DNA of 64,000 nucleotides from Novosphingobium sp. IK01. Lineage in GTDB: Bacteria; Pseudomonadota; Alphaproteobacteria; Sphingomonadales; Sphingomonadaceae. This document shows, one piece after another, positions 44,923 to 54,570 of the stretch. The notes beneath the pieces were generated by a model that worked only from the letters and a program-made list of their open reading frames with translations, ran no database searches and was not told where the DNA came from. The stretch covers positions 1,958,501 to 2,022,500 of the forward strand of contig NZ_BTFW01000001.1 in assembly GCF_033242265.1 (NCBI RefSeq), written 5' to 3'. Position 1 is the stretch's first letter; every line of letters begins with the position of its first letter. A program made the translations under genes and the position numbers.

Positions 44923-47229
44923 TCAGCCCTTGAGCGCGGCGCGCACGGCCTCGGGCGTGATCGGCAGGTGGCGCAGCCGCGCGCCGGTCGCCGCGAAGAT
45001 CGCATTGCCGATGGCCGGGGCCACGACCGTCACCGCCGGTTCGCCAAGGCCCACCGGGGCCTGCGTGCTGGGGATGAAGCTGATGTCCATCTCGGGCACG
45101 TCGGCCAGACGCAGCGGCATGTAGGTATCGAGGTTGACATCCCGGACTTGCGCATTGGCAAATTCGGTCCCCTCGTGGAGCGCCATGCTCAGGCCCCAGA
45201 GCGCGCCGCCCTGCGTCTGCGCCAGCGCGCCGTCGGGATCGACGATGGTGCCCGCGTCCGTCACCAGGGTCAGCTTCTGGACGGTGACCACCCCGCTCGC
45301 ACGGTCGACATGGACTTGCGCGGCGCAGCCCACCCAGGTCGGCATGTCGCGTTCCTGACCAAAGCTGGTGGCAAGGCCCAGCCCGGTGTCCTTGGGCAAA
45401 GCCTTGCCCCAGCCGGCCTTGTGGGCCAGTTCGCGCAGGACCGCCGCCTGACGCAGCGCACCGCCCACGGCCTTGGGCGCGCTGCCTGCATTGCGGCCCT
45501 TGCCGTTGAGCAGGCGCAGGCGGAAGGCCACCGGATCGACCCCGGCATGGTGCGCAGCCTCGTCCATGAAGCTTTCGAGCGCCCAGTTGACCCAGCCCGG
45601 CCCGACCGACCGCAGCCAGCCGGGGCAGAACGTGGCATTGGCCAGATCGTTGGAAATCGCGCGCACGCGCTGCTGGCCCACGTCGTACCAGTGATCGGCG
45701 CCCGCGATGGCGAAGGGATCGTACTTGCCGTTCTTGCCGGGCGAGAGCAGCGTGCCGGCCAGAACCTGCGTGGGCCAGCCCGCGCAGGCATCGTGGGTCA
45801 TCGCGGTCACGCCGTGGTCCTTGTCGAAGGCCATGGCCACGCGCTGGGCCGAGGGCGAACGCACCGAGTCGAAGCGGGCGTCGTCCTCGCGCGTCAGCAC
45901 CAGCTTGACCGGGCGCTTGAGCGCGCGCGCGGCCAGCACGGCAGGCACGATATAGTCGCCGTTCAGACGCCGCCCGAAGCCGCCCCCCAGCATGTAGCTG
46001 CGCAGGATCACCTTGTCCTCGGGCAGGTCGAGCGCCTTGGCGAGGGTGGGCAGGATCAGCGATTGCCACTGGTTGCCGGTGTGGACTTCCATCACCCCGT
46101 CATGCTCGTGCGCCAGCGCATTGAGCGGTTCGAGCTGGAAGTGGAGCACGGTCGCGGTCGTGTAATCGCGTTGCAGGGTGCTGGCCGCCGCCGCGAAGGC
46201 CGGGCCGACCGCATCGGGCCCGACATCGAGATCGACGCCCGTATCGCCCTTGCCGATCAGCGCGAAGGCGTGGTCCTGAATGTCCTTTTCCGAAACCGTG
46301 GCCTTGTCGCCGCCCGTCCACTGCACCTTGACCAGACGGCTGGCCTTGAGCGCGGCGTGATAGCTCTGCGCGATCACCAGCACCCAGCCGGTGACGGTCT
46401 TCGTCGGGTCGTTGATTTCGAGGCACTGGAGGTAGCCCTTGACCCCGCGCGCCGCGCTGTCGTCGATCGAGACGACCTTGGCGCCATTGCGCGTCGGCGG
46501 CAGCAGGGGCCGCGCATGGACCATGCCGGGGAGTTGGGCATCGATGCCATAGCGCGCGGTGCCATCGGTCTTGGCGGCAATATCGAGCGCCTTGACCGGG
46601 GCGCCGATCAGGCGCCGCTGCGAGACCGGCTTGATCGGCATTTTCGCCATCTCAGCCTCGCTGAACCGGCGCAGCACGCCGCCGCGCCGGGCAATGTCTC
46701 CATAGGAAACAGACCGCCCGCCGCACACGACATGCCCCTTGCGCGCCACGCAGGCCGATGGGGCCACGCCCAGCAGCCGCGCGCCCGCCTCGATCAGCGC
46801 GATACGCCCGGCCGCGCCCGCCTGGCTGAAGACCGGGAACGTCTGCGAGACCGACCAGCTCCCGCCAGTGACCATCAGGCCCCACTTGGGATCGGTATCG
46901 ACATGGACGATCCGCACCTTGTCCCAGTCGGCTTCCAGCTCGTCGGCCAGAATCCGCGCGAGCGCGGTGCCGACATGCTGGCCCATCTCGGCGCGGATGA
47001 TGTTGACCGTCACCGTGCCCGCCGCGTCGATGGCAAACCACAGGCTGGGGTCGACTTGCGGCGGCGCGGCAGGCGCCACCGTCCCGCCCGGCTCGGCCGG
47101 GTCCATCGCCGCCTGTGCCAGACGGGTGAAGCCAAAGGCGATCCCCGCCCCGGCGGCGGTGACCATGAAGCCACGGCGGCTCAGCGCCGAACCTTGCGCA
47201 CCCTTGAGGCGTTGCAGCGGGCCGCTCAT
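44923..47229 (-). CDS. Molybdenum hydroxylase large subunit (isoquinoline 1-oxidoreductase beta-type)
   Basis: 768 residues. A Tat signal [18 protein letters not shown] near residue 18 indicates export of the folded cofactor-loaded protein. The rest is the duplicated molybdopterin-binding fold of IorB-type subunits, with [21 protein letters not shown], the [13 protein letters not shown] loop and the C-terminal [20 protein letters not shown], whose Glu is the likely catalytic residue. Members oxidise aldehydes or N-heterocycles. ATG overlaps the stop of the 2Fe-2S subunit. The substrate cannot be named. Confidence 0.9.
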   Translation of the reverse strand: MSGPLQRLKGAQGSALSRRGFMVTAAGAGIAFGFTRLAQAAMDPAEPGGTVAPAAPPQVDPSLWFAIDAAGTVTVNIIRAEMGQHVGTALARILADELEADWDKVRIVHVDTDPKWGLMVTGGSWSVSQTFPVFSQAGAAGRIALIEAGARLLGVAPSACVARKGHVVCGGRSVSYGDIARRGGVLRRFSEAEMAKMPIKPVSQRRLIGAPVKALDIAAKTDGTARYGIDAQLPGMVHARPLLPPTRNGAKVVSIDDSAARGVKGYLQCLEINDPTKTVTGWVLVIAQSYHAALKASRLVKVQWTGGDKATVSEKDIQDHAFALIGKGDTGVDLDVGPDAVGPAFAAAASTLQRDYTTATVLHFQLEPLNALAHEHDGVMEVHTGNQWQSLILPTLAKALDLPEDKVILRSYMLGGGFGRRLNGDYIVPAVLAARALKRPVKLVLTREDDARFDSVRSPSAQRVAMAFDKDHGVTAMTHDACAGWPTQVLAGTLLSPGKNGKYDPFAIAGADHWYDVGQQRVRAISNDLANATFCPGWLRSVGPGWVNWALESFMDEAAHHAGVDPVAFRLRLLNGKGRNAGSAPKAVGGALRQAAVLRELAHKAGWGKALPKDTGLGLATSFGQERDMPTWVGCAAQVHVDRASGVVTVQKLTLVTDAGTIVDPDGALAQTQGGALWGLSMALHEGTEFANAQVRDVNLDTYMPLRLADVPEMDISFIPSTQAPVGLGEPAVTVVAPAIGNAIFAATGARLRHLPITPEAVRAALKG

Positions 47230-47729
47230 GCTGCGTCCTTTCCGGCCTGCGGGGCCGAAACGGCGCGACCATGGCCGCCCATTTCAGCCGCCGCCTCGCG
47301 CACCGCCTCGCGGATGCGCACATAGGTCATGCAGCGGCACAGGTTGCCGGTCATCACCGCGTCGATGTCCGCGTCCGAAGGGGCCGGGAAATCCTTGAGC
47401 ATGGCCGCGGCCTGCATGATCTGGCCCGACTGGCAATAGCCGCACTGGGGCACCTGAATCGCCCGCCAGGCCTTCTGCACCGGGTGCTGGGCGGCAGGGT
47501 CGAGGCCCTCGATGGTGGTGACCTCGGCGCCCTCGACCGCCGAGACCGGCGTGATGCACGAGCGCGTCGCCCGGCCCCCGACATGGACCGTACAGGCCCC
47601 GCACATGCCGATCCCGCAGCCGAACTTGGTGCCGGTCAGCCCGGCTTCCTCGCGGATCGCCCAGAGGAGCGGGGTATCGTCGTCGATGTCGACCGTCACG
47701 GCCTTGCCGTTCAATGTGAAGCTGGTCAT
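47226..47729 (-). CDS. 2Fe-2S subunit of molybdenum hydroxylase
   Basis: 167 residues. It carries two 2Fe-2S clusters: C38, C43, C46 and C58 (plant ferredoxin type, [13 protein letters not shown]) and C96, C99, C131 and C133 (QCGYCQSGQ and NLCRCMTY). It passes electrons from molybdopterin in the large subunit toward the cytochrome encoded next to it. No signal peptide; such subunits travel through the Tat system with their partner. It sits 4 bp from the cytochrome stop and overlaps the large subunit start. Confidence 0.96.
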   Translation of the reverse strand: MTSFTLNGKAVTVDIDDDTPLLWAIREEAGLTGTKFGCGIGMCGACTVHVGGRATRSCITPVSAVEGAEVTTIEGLDPAAQHPVQKAWRAIQVPQCGYCQSGQIMQAAAMLKDFPAPSDADIDAVMTGNLCRCMTYVRIREAVREAAAEMGGHGRAVSAPQAGKDAA

Positions 47730-47733
47730 GGGT

Positions 47734-49071
47734 TCACTCCCCCTTCGCCTGTGCGGCGGCCTGCGCCCGCACGGCGGCAATTTTCTGATCGAGGTCGGTC
47801 CACGGCGCCTTGTTCGTGCGCGTGGCGCGCAAGTACCCGGCAATCGCGGCCAGATCGGCGTCGCTGAAATGCCCGAACGCGGGCATGACCACGCCGGGCG
47901 CGCCATCGCGCGCGTCGATGCCGTGCACCATGACCTGAATGAGGTTGGTCGGATCGTCGAGGTTCAGCGCATTGTTGAGCGCCAGTTCGGGCCGCAGCGG
48001 ATGGGCGCCGCCCGTCTTCGTGTCCACGCCGTTGTAGTGGCACGAAGCGCACGCCGCCGCATAGAGCCGCGCCGGGCGGTCATAAGTCAGCCCGGTGCCG
48101 GTCCTGCCTGCCGCCAGCGCCTTGGCCAGCGCGGGCGCCGGATCGACGGTCTTGCCAGCCGTGCCCGCCACATCGACGAAATAGGTGGCCAGCGCCTCGA
48201 CATCGGCGGGCGGCAATTGCGCCAGCCCGTGGACGACCGGCGCCATCGGCCCGGCAGCCGTGCCGTGATACCGGCTCACCCCGGTCCCCAGATAGGCAGC
48301 CAGTTCGTCCTTGCTCCAGGCGACGGGTGCGGGATTGCTGGCGTCGAGCGGCGGGGCGATCCAGCCGTCGATGGCCGCGCCCGCAAAGGCCTTGCCGTGC
48401 TGTTCGCCGCCCAGCGCGTTGCGCGGGGTGTGGCAGGCGCCGCAATGGCTGAGCCCTTGCGCCAGATAGGCGCCCCGGTTCCACGCCGCGCTCTTGGAGG
48501 GATCGGCCCTGAACGGTTCGGGATGGAAGAACAGAAGCTTCCACCCGGCCTGCAACAGGCGGATGTTGAGCGGGAAGGGCACCGAATTTTCGTGCTCCGG
48601 CGCCTCGACCGCAGGCTGGACCATCAGGAACGCATAGAGCGCCGAAATGTCCTCGTCGGTCAGCTTGTGGAAATGGTCGTAGGGGAAGACCGGGAACAGG
48701 TGGCTGCCATCGCGGGCCACGCCCTCGCGCATGGCGCGGGTGAAGGCGGCCTGCGACCAGGTGCCGATCCCGGTGCGCGCGTCGGGCGTGATATTGGTCG
48801 AATAGATCGTGCCGAAGGGCGTGGCCATCGCATAGCCACCGGCAAAGGGCTTGCCCCCCTTGGCCGTGTGGCACGAGCCGCAATAGCCAGCGGCGGCCAG
48901 CACCGCCCCGCGCTGGACCAGCGCAGGCGCAAAACTGGCCGGATCGGGCCGCGCGACTTCCGGCAGGGCCGAATGCCAGGCATAGATTCCAAAGGCTGCC
49001 GCCCCGGTCAGGGCAACGCCCGCCAACGTCGCGAAGACGCGCTTCATGCGTTTGGCCATCGTGTATTTCAT
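47734..49071 (-). CDS. Membrane-anchored tri-heme cytochrome c
   Basis: 445 residues. One N-terminal membrane helix (~11-31) is followed by three cytochrome c domains with haem motifs CGSCH (64-68), CGACH (210-214) and CASCH (341-345). The arrangement is that of cytochrome subunits of acetic-acid-bacterial alcohol/aldehyde dehydrogenases and of nicotinate dehydrogenase. It should take electrons from the 2Fe-2S subunit and hand them to ubiquinone or another cytochrome in the membrane. First gene of the three-gene hydroxylase operon. Confidence 0.93.
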   Translation of the reverse strand: MKYTMAKRMKRVFATLAGVALTGAAAFGIYAWHSALPEVARPDPASFAPALVQRGAVLAAAGYCGSCHTAKGGKPFAGGYAMATPFGTIYSTNITPDARTGIGTWSQAAFTRAMREGVARDGSHLFPVFPYDHFHKLTDEDISALYAFLMVQPAVEAPEHENSVPFPLNIRLLQAGWKLLFFHPEPFRADPSKSAAWNRGAYLAQGLSHCGACHTPRNALGGEQHGKAFAGAAIDGWIAPPLDASNPAPVAWSKDELAAYLGTGVSRYHGTAAGPMAPVVHGLAQLPPADVEALATYFVDVAGTAGKTVDPAPALAKALAAGRTGTGLTYDRPARLYAAACASCHYNGVDTKTGGAHPLRPELALNNALNLDDPTNLIQVMVHGIDARDGAPGVVMPAFGHFSDADLAAIAGYLRATRTNKAPWTDLDQKIAAVRAQAAAQAKGE

Positions 49072-49377
49072 CCCTAGTCGCGAACTGGTCCATGCCTTGG
49101 GGCAGACCTGTGCCCGTGGCTGAACTGTCCGTTTTCCTGTCGTTTCAAAATCGTCGATTCACAGTCCGCGCCCCGGTTGCCGGGTGCGGGACTCATCATG
49201 TCGGCGCCGTTGCGCGAATGGACGGAACTGGCCCTAATCCATTCGTGCGGCTTGTCCTGCCCATGCGGCCTCGGCATGGGCGCCGCCTGCTCTGGCCTGT
49301 CTCAACTTTGATTCACATGAAACCGGTCTCGGCAGGAAACCGGCCCCGTCCTCCGTCACAAACCGTATCCCTCGCCC
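49072..49377. promoter_or_regulatory. Promoter region of the hydroxylase-cytochrome operon
   Basis: 306 bp without a gene between the TetR gene and the cytochrome gene, both on the minus strand. Two symmetric sites are visible: CGAATGGA (49215-49222) with TCCATTCG (49238-49245), and AATCG-T-CGATT (49149-49159). Either could bind a regulator. Neither matches the palindrome upstream of the TetR gene, so TetR control of this operon is unproven. Confidence 0.45.
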
Positions 49378-49995
49378 TCATGCCGCAATCTGGCCGATCA
49401 TCTGGCGGGTGGTCCGCGCGGCACAGTCGAACGGGTCTTCCACGCGCAAGATCTTGACCATCACGCTCGCCCCCAGCCACTGGTGATAGAGGCTCGTCGC
49501 GACATCGCGGGCAGTGCTGGCGATGCGGATCGAGCCATCATCCACCCCGGCCCCGATCATGGCGGCCAGCCGCGCGATGACCCCATCGGTCCCCGCCTTG
49601 AGCGCCCGGCGCATCGTTTCCGACAAGTCGGAGACTTCGGCAGCCAGCTTGACCGTCAGGCAGCGCCCCTGACAGTCCATCGCGCCCTGCGTCTCGCGCC
49701 AGTTGGCGAAATAGAGCATCAGCCGCTCCGCCCCGGTCAGCCCCGGCTTGGTCACGACGAGGTCCATCTCGCGCAGATAGTCCTCGAAATAGGCGCCGAG
49801 CATCGCCTCGCCAAAGGCGTCCTTCGAGCCGAAGTGGTGATAGAACGAGCCCTTGGGCACGCCCGCCTCGCCCAGGATCTCGCTCAACCCGACAGCGGAA
49901 AACCCCTTTGCGCCCATGACCCTGCGCCCGGTGGCCAGAATGGTGGAACGGGTATCGCGGTCGGCAGGAACGGTCAGGACGGAAGCTTGCGACAT
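49378..49995 (-). CDS. TetR/AcrR-family transcriptional regulator
   Basis: 205 residues from ATG at 49995, which follows AGGAAGGGG; ATG at 50010 is an alternative. The helix-turn-helix is SAVGLSEILGEAGVPKGSFYHHFGSKDAF at ~33-60 (shown in parts: ILGEAGVPKGSFYHHF is the recognition region). The ligand domain has a CQGRC pair near 108, close to the pattern of electrophile-sensing NemR/AcuR-like repressors. A 19 bp palindrome lies just upstream, suggesting autoregulation. The hydroxylase operon downstream is a plausible second target. Confidence 0.9.
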   Translation of the reverse strand: MSQASVLTVPADRDTRSTILATGRRVMGAKGFSAVGLSEILGEAGVPKGSFYHHFGSKDAFGEAMLGAYFEDYLREMDLVVTKPGLTGAERLMLYFANWRETQGAMDCQGRCLTVKLAAEVSDLSETMRRALKAGTDGVIARLAAMIGAGVDDGSIRIASTARDVATSLYHQWLGASVMVKILRVEDPFDCAARTTRQMIGQIAA

Positions 49996-50012
49996 GCCCC
50001 TTCCTACCATGA

Positions 50013-50031
50013 TCTAGACCGATCGTCTAGA
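50013..50031. promoter_or_regulatory. Probable TetR operator
   Basis: TCTAGAC-CGATC-GTCTAGA is a perfect 7 bp inverted repeat with a 5-base spacer, 18 bp before the TetR start codon. Size and spacing are typical for TetR dimers. A weaker related site, GACCGGTC (50113-50120), lies further upstream. Confidence 0.75.
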
Positions 50032-50162
50032 CGGACCTCCGCAACCAGCCCGGCCCCGATTGGCTGTATATGCAAGGATACGGCATGGCAGCACCTCAGG
50101 CTCCATCCATACGACCGGTCTATTATTCTCGGAACACGGTGAGGGCCGCGCGCGCGAGCGCC

Positions 50163-50582
50163 TCAGTCCAGCCGGACTTTGCCGCGCCCGGCCTTGACCG
50201 CGCCCCTGATCTTCTTGCCCTGCAACCGCTGGACCTTGCCCACGCGGTTGAGGCGCGACTTCGCGCGCTTTTCGGGGAGATTGCAGGCATCGCGCAGCAT
50301 GTCGGCCAGACGCTCGCGCGCGTCCTGCCGGTTGGCTTCCTGCGTGCGGAAGCGGCGCGCGGTCAGCACGATCTCGCCCGCCGCCGTCCACTTGCTGCCC
50401 GCCAGTTCCTTCAACCGGTGGAACACCGGGGGCGACATCCGCAAGGCATAGGCATTGACGCGCAACTGCACCGCCGTCGCCACCTTGTTGACATTCTGTC
50501 CCCCCGGCCCGGCGGCAGCGATGAAGCTTTCTTCCACAAGCCCCATGGCCCGCGCCACGAGGACTTGCGGATCATCGCTCAC
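50163..50582 (-). CDS. arfB: Peptidyl-tRNA hydrolase ArfB (ribosome rescue)
   Basis: 139 residues from GTG at 50582. ArfB (YaeJ) enters ribosomes stalled at the end of broken mRNAs and releases the peptide. The release-factor GGQ motif is in GPGGQNVNK (residues ~25-33). The C-terminal tail, KRAKSRLNRVGKVQRLQGKK..., is very basic, as needed to occupy the empty mRNA channel. GTG overlaps the upstream pseudouridine synthase stop (GTGA). Confidence 0.93.
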   Translation of the reverse strand: MSDDPQVLVARAMGLVEESFIAAAGPGGQNVNKVATAVQLRVNAYALRMSPPVFHRLKELAGSKWTAAGEIVLTARRFRTQEANRQDARERLADMLRDACNLPEKRAKSRLNRVGKVQRLQGKKIRGAVKAGRGKVRLD

Positions 50583-51232
50583 AGGGTGAAGCCCAGCCCG
50601 GCAATGTCAGCCGGAATCGGGGCTTCGGCCACGATCGGCTCCTTGCCCTCGCGGGGCACGACCAGCCGCGCGGCATGGAGCAGCGTGCGCCCGGCGCCCT
50701 GACCATCGCCATAGACCGGATCGCCCAGCAGGGGCGCGCCCAGACCCGCCAGCGCATGGATGCGGACCTGATGCGTGCGCCCGGTTTCGAGGCGAAATTC
50801 GACGAGCGTGCGGCCCGGCAGGCGCGCCAGCACGCGCCAGTGCGTGACGGCAGGCTTGCCCTTCTTGGCCGCGATCATCCGCCAGCCCGCTGCCGCGCTC
50901 GAAATCTTGGACAGATTGAGCGCGATGGTGCCAGCCGTGCCCTCGACCTCGCCCGCGACCACGCCCCAGTAGACCTTTTCGACCTGCCGCGCCTCGAACG
51001 CCGCCGAAAAGCGCTTGAGCGCCTTGGGATTGCGCGCGAGCAGCAGGCAGCCCGACGTGTCGCGGTCGAGCCGGTGGACCGGCATGGGTGGGCGCTGGAA
51101 GCCCAGACGCAATTCGTCGAGCCGGTCTTCGAGGGCAATGCCCCCGGCGCGCGGCCTGTCGAGCGGCAAACCGGCAGGCTTGTCGATGACGAGCGCCTCG
51201 CCGTCTTCGAAGAGAATGGGAATTTCGATCAT
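50579..51232 (-). CDS. RluA-family pseudouridine synthase
   Basis: 217 residues from ATG at 51232; a longer reading to 51280 is less likely. The catalytic Asp lies in HRLDRDTSG, followed by LETGRTHQVRIHA and LLGDPVYGDG. No S4 domain precedes the catalytic domain, so it is closest to small RluA/TruC-like enzymes acting on 23S rRNA or tRNA; the exact target is unknown. It is coupled to arfB, so both translation-related genes are expressed together. Confidence 0.9.
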   Translation of the reverse strand: MIEIPILFEDGEALVIDKPAGLPLDRPRAGGIALEDRLDELRLGFQRPPMPVHRLDRDTSGCLLLARNPKALKRFSAAFEARQVEKVYWGVVAGEVEGTAGTIALNLSKISSAAAGWRMIAAKKGKPAVTHWRVLARLPGRTLVEFRLETGRTHQVRIHALAGLGAPLLGDPVYGDGQGAGRTLLHAARLVVPREGKEPIVAEAPIPADIAGLGFTL

Positions 51233-51290
51233 GTCGCTCCCTTGCGCGCGTTTCGGCGCGGCGGCAAGAGGGGGTGACAAGGGGGGCGCG

Positions 51291-51401
51291 CCCCTCCGTC
51301 AGGCCTGCGGCCTGCCACCTCCCCGCAAGCGGGAAGGATCTCAACCGTTCCTCCCCATGCAATGGGGAGGGGGACCGCCCGCGCAGCGGGTGGTGGAGGG
51401 G
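51291..51401. repeat. Double-hairpin extragenic palindrome (family B, copy 2)
   Basis: 111 bp with outer arms beginning cccctccgtcagg and ending ggagggg, and two inner hairpins in the reverse order to the copy at 33292-33397 (gcaagc type first, atgcaat type second). The element is inverted relative to that copy. It fills the gap between the aminotransferase and pseudouridine synthase genes. Confidence 0.82.
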
Positions 51402-51409
51402 AACGCGCC

Positions 51410-52582
51410 TCAGAGCGCCGCCGCGATCCGCCTGAGCGCCTCGTCCAGCACCAGATCATCCGCCGCAAAGGAAATGCGGAAACCCTGCGCGCCGCCAAAG
51501 GCCGAAGCGGCCACCACCGCCACCCCGTGTTCGAGCAAGTGCATGACCAGCGCCTCGTCATCGCCAAAGCGCGCCATCAGCGGCCCGGCATCGACCATGC
51601 AATAGAACGCCCCGTCGGGCACCGGGGTCGAGAGCCCCGGAATGGCGTTGATCGCGGCGACGACCCGATCGCGCCGGACGCGGAAGCGCTCGCGCCAGTC
51701 GGCCAGGAATTCCTGCGGCCCGGCCAGCGCGGCGGTGGCGGCGGCCTGGGCGATCGAGCAGGGGTTGCCCGAATTGTGCGACTGCAACTTGCCCATGGCC
51801 TTGACCAGCCATTCCGGCCCCGCCGAAACGCCGATGCGGAAACCGGTCATCGCATGGCTCTTCGACACGCCCGAGACGGTCAGCACGCGGTCGGCCAGAT
51901 CGGGGCAGGCGACGCTGAGCGTGGCATGGGCGCCCTCGTTGTAGCGCAGCGGGGCATAGATGTCGTCGGACAGCACCAGCACGCGCGGGAAACGGCGCAG
52001 AACCGCGCCCAGCGCGCGCAATTCCTCGGCCGGGTACGTCGCGCCGGTCGGGTTGCCGGGGCTGTTGAGCAGGAGCCAGCGGGTGGCGGGCGTGATCGCC
52101 GCTTCGAGCTGGGCGGGCGTGATGCGAAAGCCGCCCGAGCCTTGCGTGGGCAGGTCGACGACGCTGGCCCCCGCAAAGCGGACGATCTCGGGATAGCTGA
52201 CCCACCAGGGCGAGGGAATCAGCACTTCGTCGCCCGGATCGAGCGTGGCGAGCAGCGCCTCGAAGATCGCCTGCTTGCCGCCCGCCGTCACGATCACTTG
52301 CGAAGGCGGCACCGTGATGCCCAGATCACGCCGGAAATGGAGCGCGGCAGCCTCGCGCAGGGCTGCCGTGCCCGCCACGGCGGTATAGCGCGTCTGCCCA
52401 CCATCGAGCGCGGCCTTTGCGGCCTCGATCACATGGGGCGGCGTGGGGAAATCGGGCTCGCCCACCGAAAGCGAGATGATGTCGCGCCCTTGCGCGCGCA
52501 ATTCGATGGCGCGGTCGGTCATCGCGCTGGTGCGCGAGGGCGAAATGCGGCCCAGCGCGGCGCTGGTGGTCTGCTCGAACAT
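51410..52582 (-). CDS. Class I/II aminotransferase (aspartate aminotransferase-like)
   Basis: 390 residues. PLP lysine is Lys241 in SGVSKSHAMTGFRIG. Other family blocks are SVGEPDFPTP (39-48), LLNSPGNPTGATY (171-183), LSDDIYAPLRY (204-214) and the C-terminal GFRISFAA arginine region. This is the subgroup Ib pattern that covers aspartate, prephenate or alanine aminotransferases; the substrate is not resolved. It follows fused pabBC after only 6 bp and is probably on the same mRNA. Confidence 0.92.
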   Translation of the reverse strand: MFEQTTSAALGRISPSRTSAMTDRAIELRAQGRDIISLSVGEPDFPTPPHVIEAAKAALDGGQTRYTAVAGTAALREAAALHFRRDLGITVPPSQVIVTAGGKQAIFEALLATLDPGDEVLIPSPWWVSYPEIVRFAGASVVDLPTQGSGGFRITPAQLEAAITPATRWLLLNSPGNPTGATYPAEELRALGAVLRRFPRVLVLSDDIYAPLRYNEGAHATLSVACPDLADRVLTVSGVSKSHAMTGFRIGVSAGPEWLVKAMGKLQSHNSGNPCSIAQAAATAALAGPQEFLADWRERFRVRRDRVVAAINAIPGLSTPVPDGAFYCMVDAGPLMARFGDDEALVMHLLEHGVAVVAASAFGGAQGFRISFAADDLVLDEALRRIAAAL

Positions 52583-52588
52583 AAAGAA

Positions 52589-54451
52589 TCAATCCTGGCC
52601 CAGAAGTCGCGCCGGGATCAGCCCGCGCAAGGCATTGCCGATGAAAAAACCGCCCGAAAGATCATCGAGCGAAAGGTCGCCCTCGACGGCGCGGCCTTGC
52701 GCAATCAGGTCGGCGCGCAGCACGCCCGGCAGCAGACCGCGCGCGGCAGGCGGGGTGACCAGAACGCCCTCGCGCTCGACGAAGATCGAGGTGAAGCTGC
52801 CCTCGGTCAGCCAGCCATCGTCGCGCAGCAACAGGGCCTCGCCCGCCCCGGCCCCGCGCGCCACCTTGAGCGCGGCCTCGTAGAACCCGCGATCGCTGGT
52901 CTTGTGGCGCAGCCGCCAGTCGCCCGAAGCCACCGGCAGCGGCAGGACCGCGCAGGCCACCGGCCCGGCAAAGGGCGCGGGCAAGGGGGTGGCCTCGAGG
53001 GCATGGGCACCGCTGCGCGCGAGTACGAGCCGCACTTTGGAAGGCGCTACCAGATCGAAGCACAAGGCATGGATCGCATTGCGCACGCCGTGCCGGTCGA
53101 ACGCAAAACCCAGTTCGTGCGCGCTGCGCCCGATGCGTTCGAGATGGCCTTCGAGCAGGGCAATGCCCGTGGCGGGATCGAACGCCATCGTCTCGATCAG
53201 GTCGGCATGGCCTGCATTCACCCGCAAGAAATCCCCCTTCACCACGCATTCGCGCCATTCGCCCAGCCGCGTCGAATCCGCGACCACCGCCGAGCCGACA
53301 CCCATTGTCGCCCGCCCACCGGCAGCGCCGGGATGATCGGGCACGAGGCGCACCGTGCGGATTGCCACATTGAACGCCGCGCCGCCAGTGGCGGGCGCAT
53401 CATCGCGGCAGCTTTCCCCTTCACCCGCAGGCACATCGACATGGCCGATGCCCCCGCAATAGAGCCCGCGCGCGTCGCGCTCGGCCATGTCGATCAGTTC
53501 CATCGCGCGGATCTTGGGCGCGCCGGTGATCGAGCCACACGGGAAGATCGCGCGCAGCAGGCTGCCCGCGTCCTCGCCGGGGGCCAGCCGGGCGGTCACG
53601 GTCGTCACCATCTGGTGGACGGTCGGGTAGGTTTCGATGGCAAACGGCTGCTCGACCCGCACCGTGCCGGGCACCGCCACGCGCGAAAGATCGTTGCGCA
53701 TGAGATCGACGATCATCAGGTTCTCGGCGCGGTCCTTGGCATTGGCGGCAAGCGCGGCCTTGAGCGCCGCGTCCTCGTCCGCCGTGCGCCCGCGCGGGGC
53801 CGTGCCCTTCATCGGGCGCACGGTCACGGTCGATCCATCAAGCTGGAAGAACAGCTCGGGCGAGACCGACAGGTGCCAGTGCGACCCGTCCCACAGCACC
53901 GCGCCATGCCCCGCCTGCGCCGCCGCGCGCAAAGACGCATAGATCGCCAGCGGATCGCCGCTCCACGATCCGGCGAGCTGGAAGGTCAGGTTGGCCTGAT
54001 AGATGTCGCCGGCGCGGATCGCCTCCTGCACGCGGTCGAACGCGCGGCCATAGCCGCCGGGCGAATGCTGCGGCTCCAAAGGCCCCAGACGGCTTTCTAC
54101 CGGGCGCCCTTCCCCTTGCGTTTCACGCGCCAGCCACGCGGTGACCCCGGCGCTGTCCATCCGCGTCATCGTGCCAAAGCGCGCGAACCACACCAGCGGC
54201 CCGGCCGCCCCGCTGCGCGCGCCCGCACGGGGGCCCAGCCGCTCTTCGAGGCACAGCCCCGCCTCGTAGGCGATGGCCCCGGCCCACCAGCCCGGCGTCA
54301 CGCCGATCCGCGCCAGCGCCGCCTCGACCTCATCGGGCCTGCGCGCGACGACGATCTCCAGCGGGTCTTGATAGAGCCGTGCCCCAGAGCGGCCATCGGA
54401 ACGGGCATCGGGGCGGGCATCGTCGAGCAGGAGGAAAGGCGCGCGGGTCAT
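52589..54451 (-). CDS. pabB: Fused aminodeoxychorismate synthase component I and lyase (PabB-PabC)
   Basis: 620 residues from ATG at 54451. The N-terminal ~360 residues are PabB-like: IYQANLTFQL, VRPMKGTAPRGRT, ENLMIVDLMRNDLSRV and GSITGAPKIRAMELI, all needed to aminate chorismate. After a linker, residues ~410-620 are a PabC-type PLP lyase with RHKTSDRGFYEAA (PLP lysine) and LTEGSFTSIFVE. The fusion therefore makes p-aminobenzoate from chorismate with ammonia from a separate PabA. It supplies the pABA used with the folB product in folate synthesis. Confidence 0.92.
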   Translation of the reverse strand: MTRAPFLLLDDARPDARSDGRSGARLYQDPLEIVVARRPDEVEAALARIGVTPGWWAGAIAYEAGLCLEERLGPRAGARSGAAGPLVWFARFGTMTRMDSAGVTAWLARETQGEGRPVESRLGPLEPQHSPGGYGRAFDRVQEAIRAGDIYQANLTFQLAGSWSGDPLAIYASLRAAAQAGHGAVLWDGSHWHLSVSPELFFQLDGSTVTVRPMKGTAPRGRTADEDAALKAALAANAKDRAENLMIVDLMRNDLSRVAVPGTVRVEQPFAIETYPTVHQMVTTVTARLAPGEDAGSLLRAIFPCGSITGAPKIRAMELIDMAERDARGLYCGGIGHVDVPAGEGESCRDDAPATGGAAFNVAIRTVRLVPDHPGAAGGRATMGVGSAVVADSTRLGEWRECVVKGDFLRVNAGHADLIETMAFDPATGIALLEGHLERIGRSAHELGFAFDRHGVRNAIHALCFDLVAPSKVRLVLARSGAHALEATPLPAPFAGPVACAVLPLPVASGDWRLRHKTSDRGFYEAALKVARGAGAGEALLLRDDGWLTEGSFTSIFVEREGVLVTPPAARGLLPGVLRADLIAQGRAVEGDLSLDDLSGGFFIGNALRGLIPARLLGQD

Positions 54452-54570
54452 GGCCGCGCGGCATAGCGGCAGGAACGCGCGGGCGAAACCCGGCTTGGCG
54501 GCAAAAACCCCTCGCGGCCCCGCGCCCATCATCCTAAACAGGCTATCAACCCCAACCATAAGGCGCGCGC

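Noticed and set aside
42521..46069. 1182-codon open frame on the minus strand
   Set aside because: It covers the S9 peptidase gene in antisense and the hydroxylase gene out of frame; composition is Arg/Gly/His-rich shadow coding of high-GC DNA, with no motifs.
49092..49457. 121-codon + strand frame before the TetR gene
   Set aside because: No ribosome-binding site, no conserved pattern, overlaps the TetR gene in antisense.
51362..54466. 1034-codon + strand frame opposite the aminotransferase and pabBC
   Set aside because: Antisense of two genes with complete motifs; Arg/His/Gly-rich and no domain.
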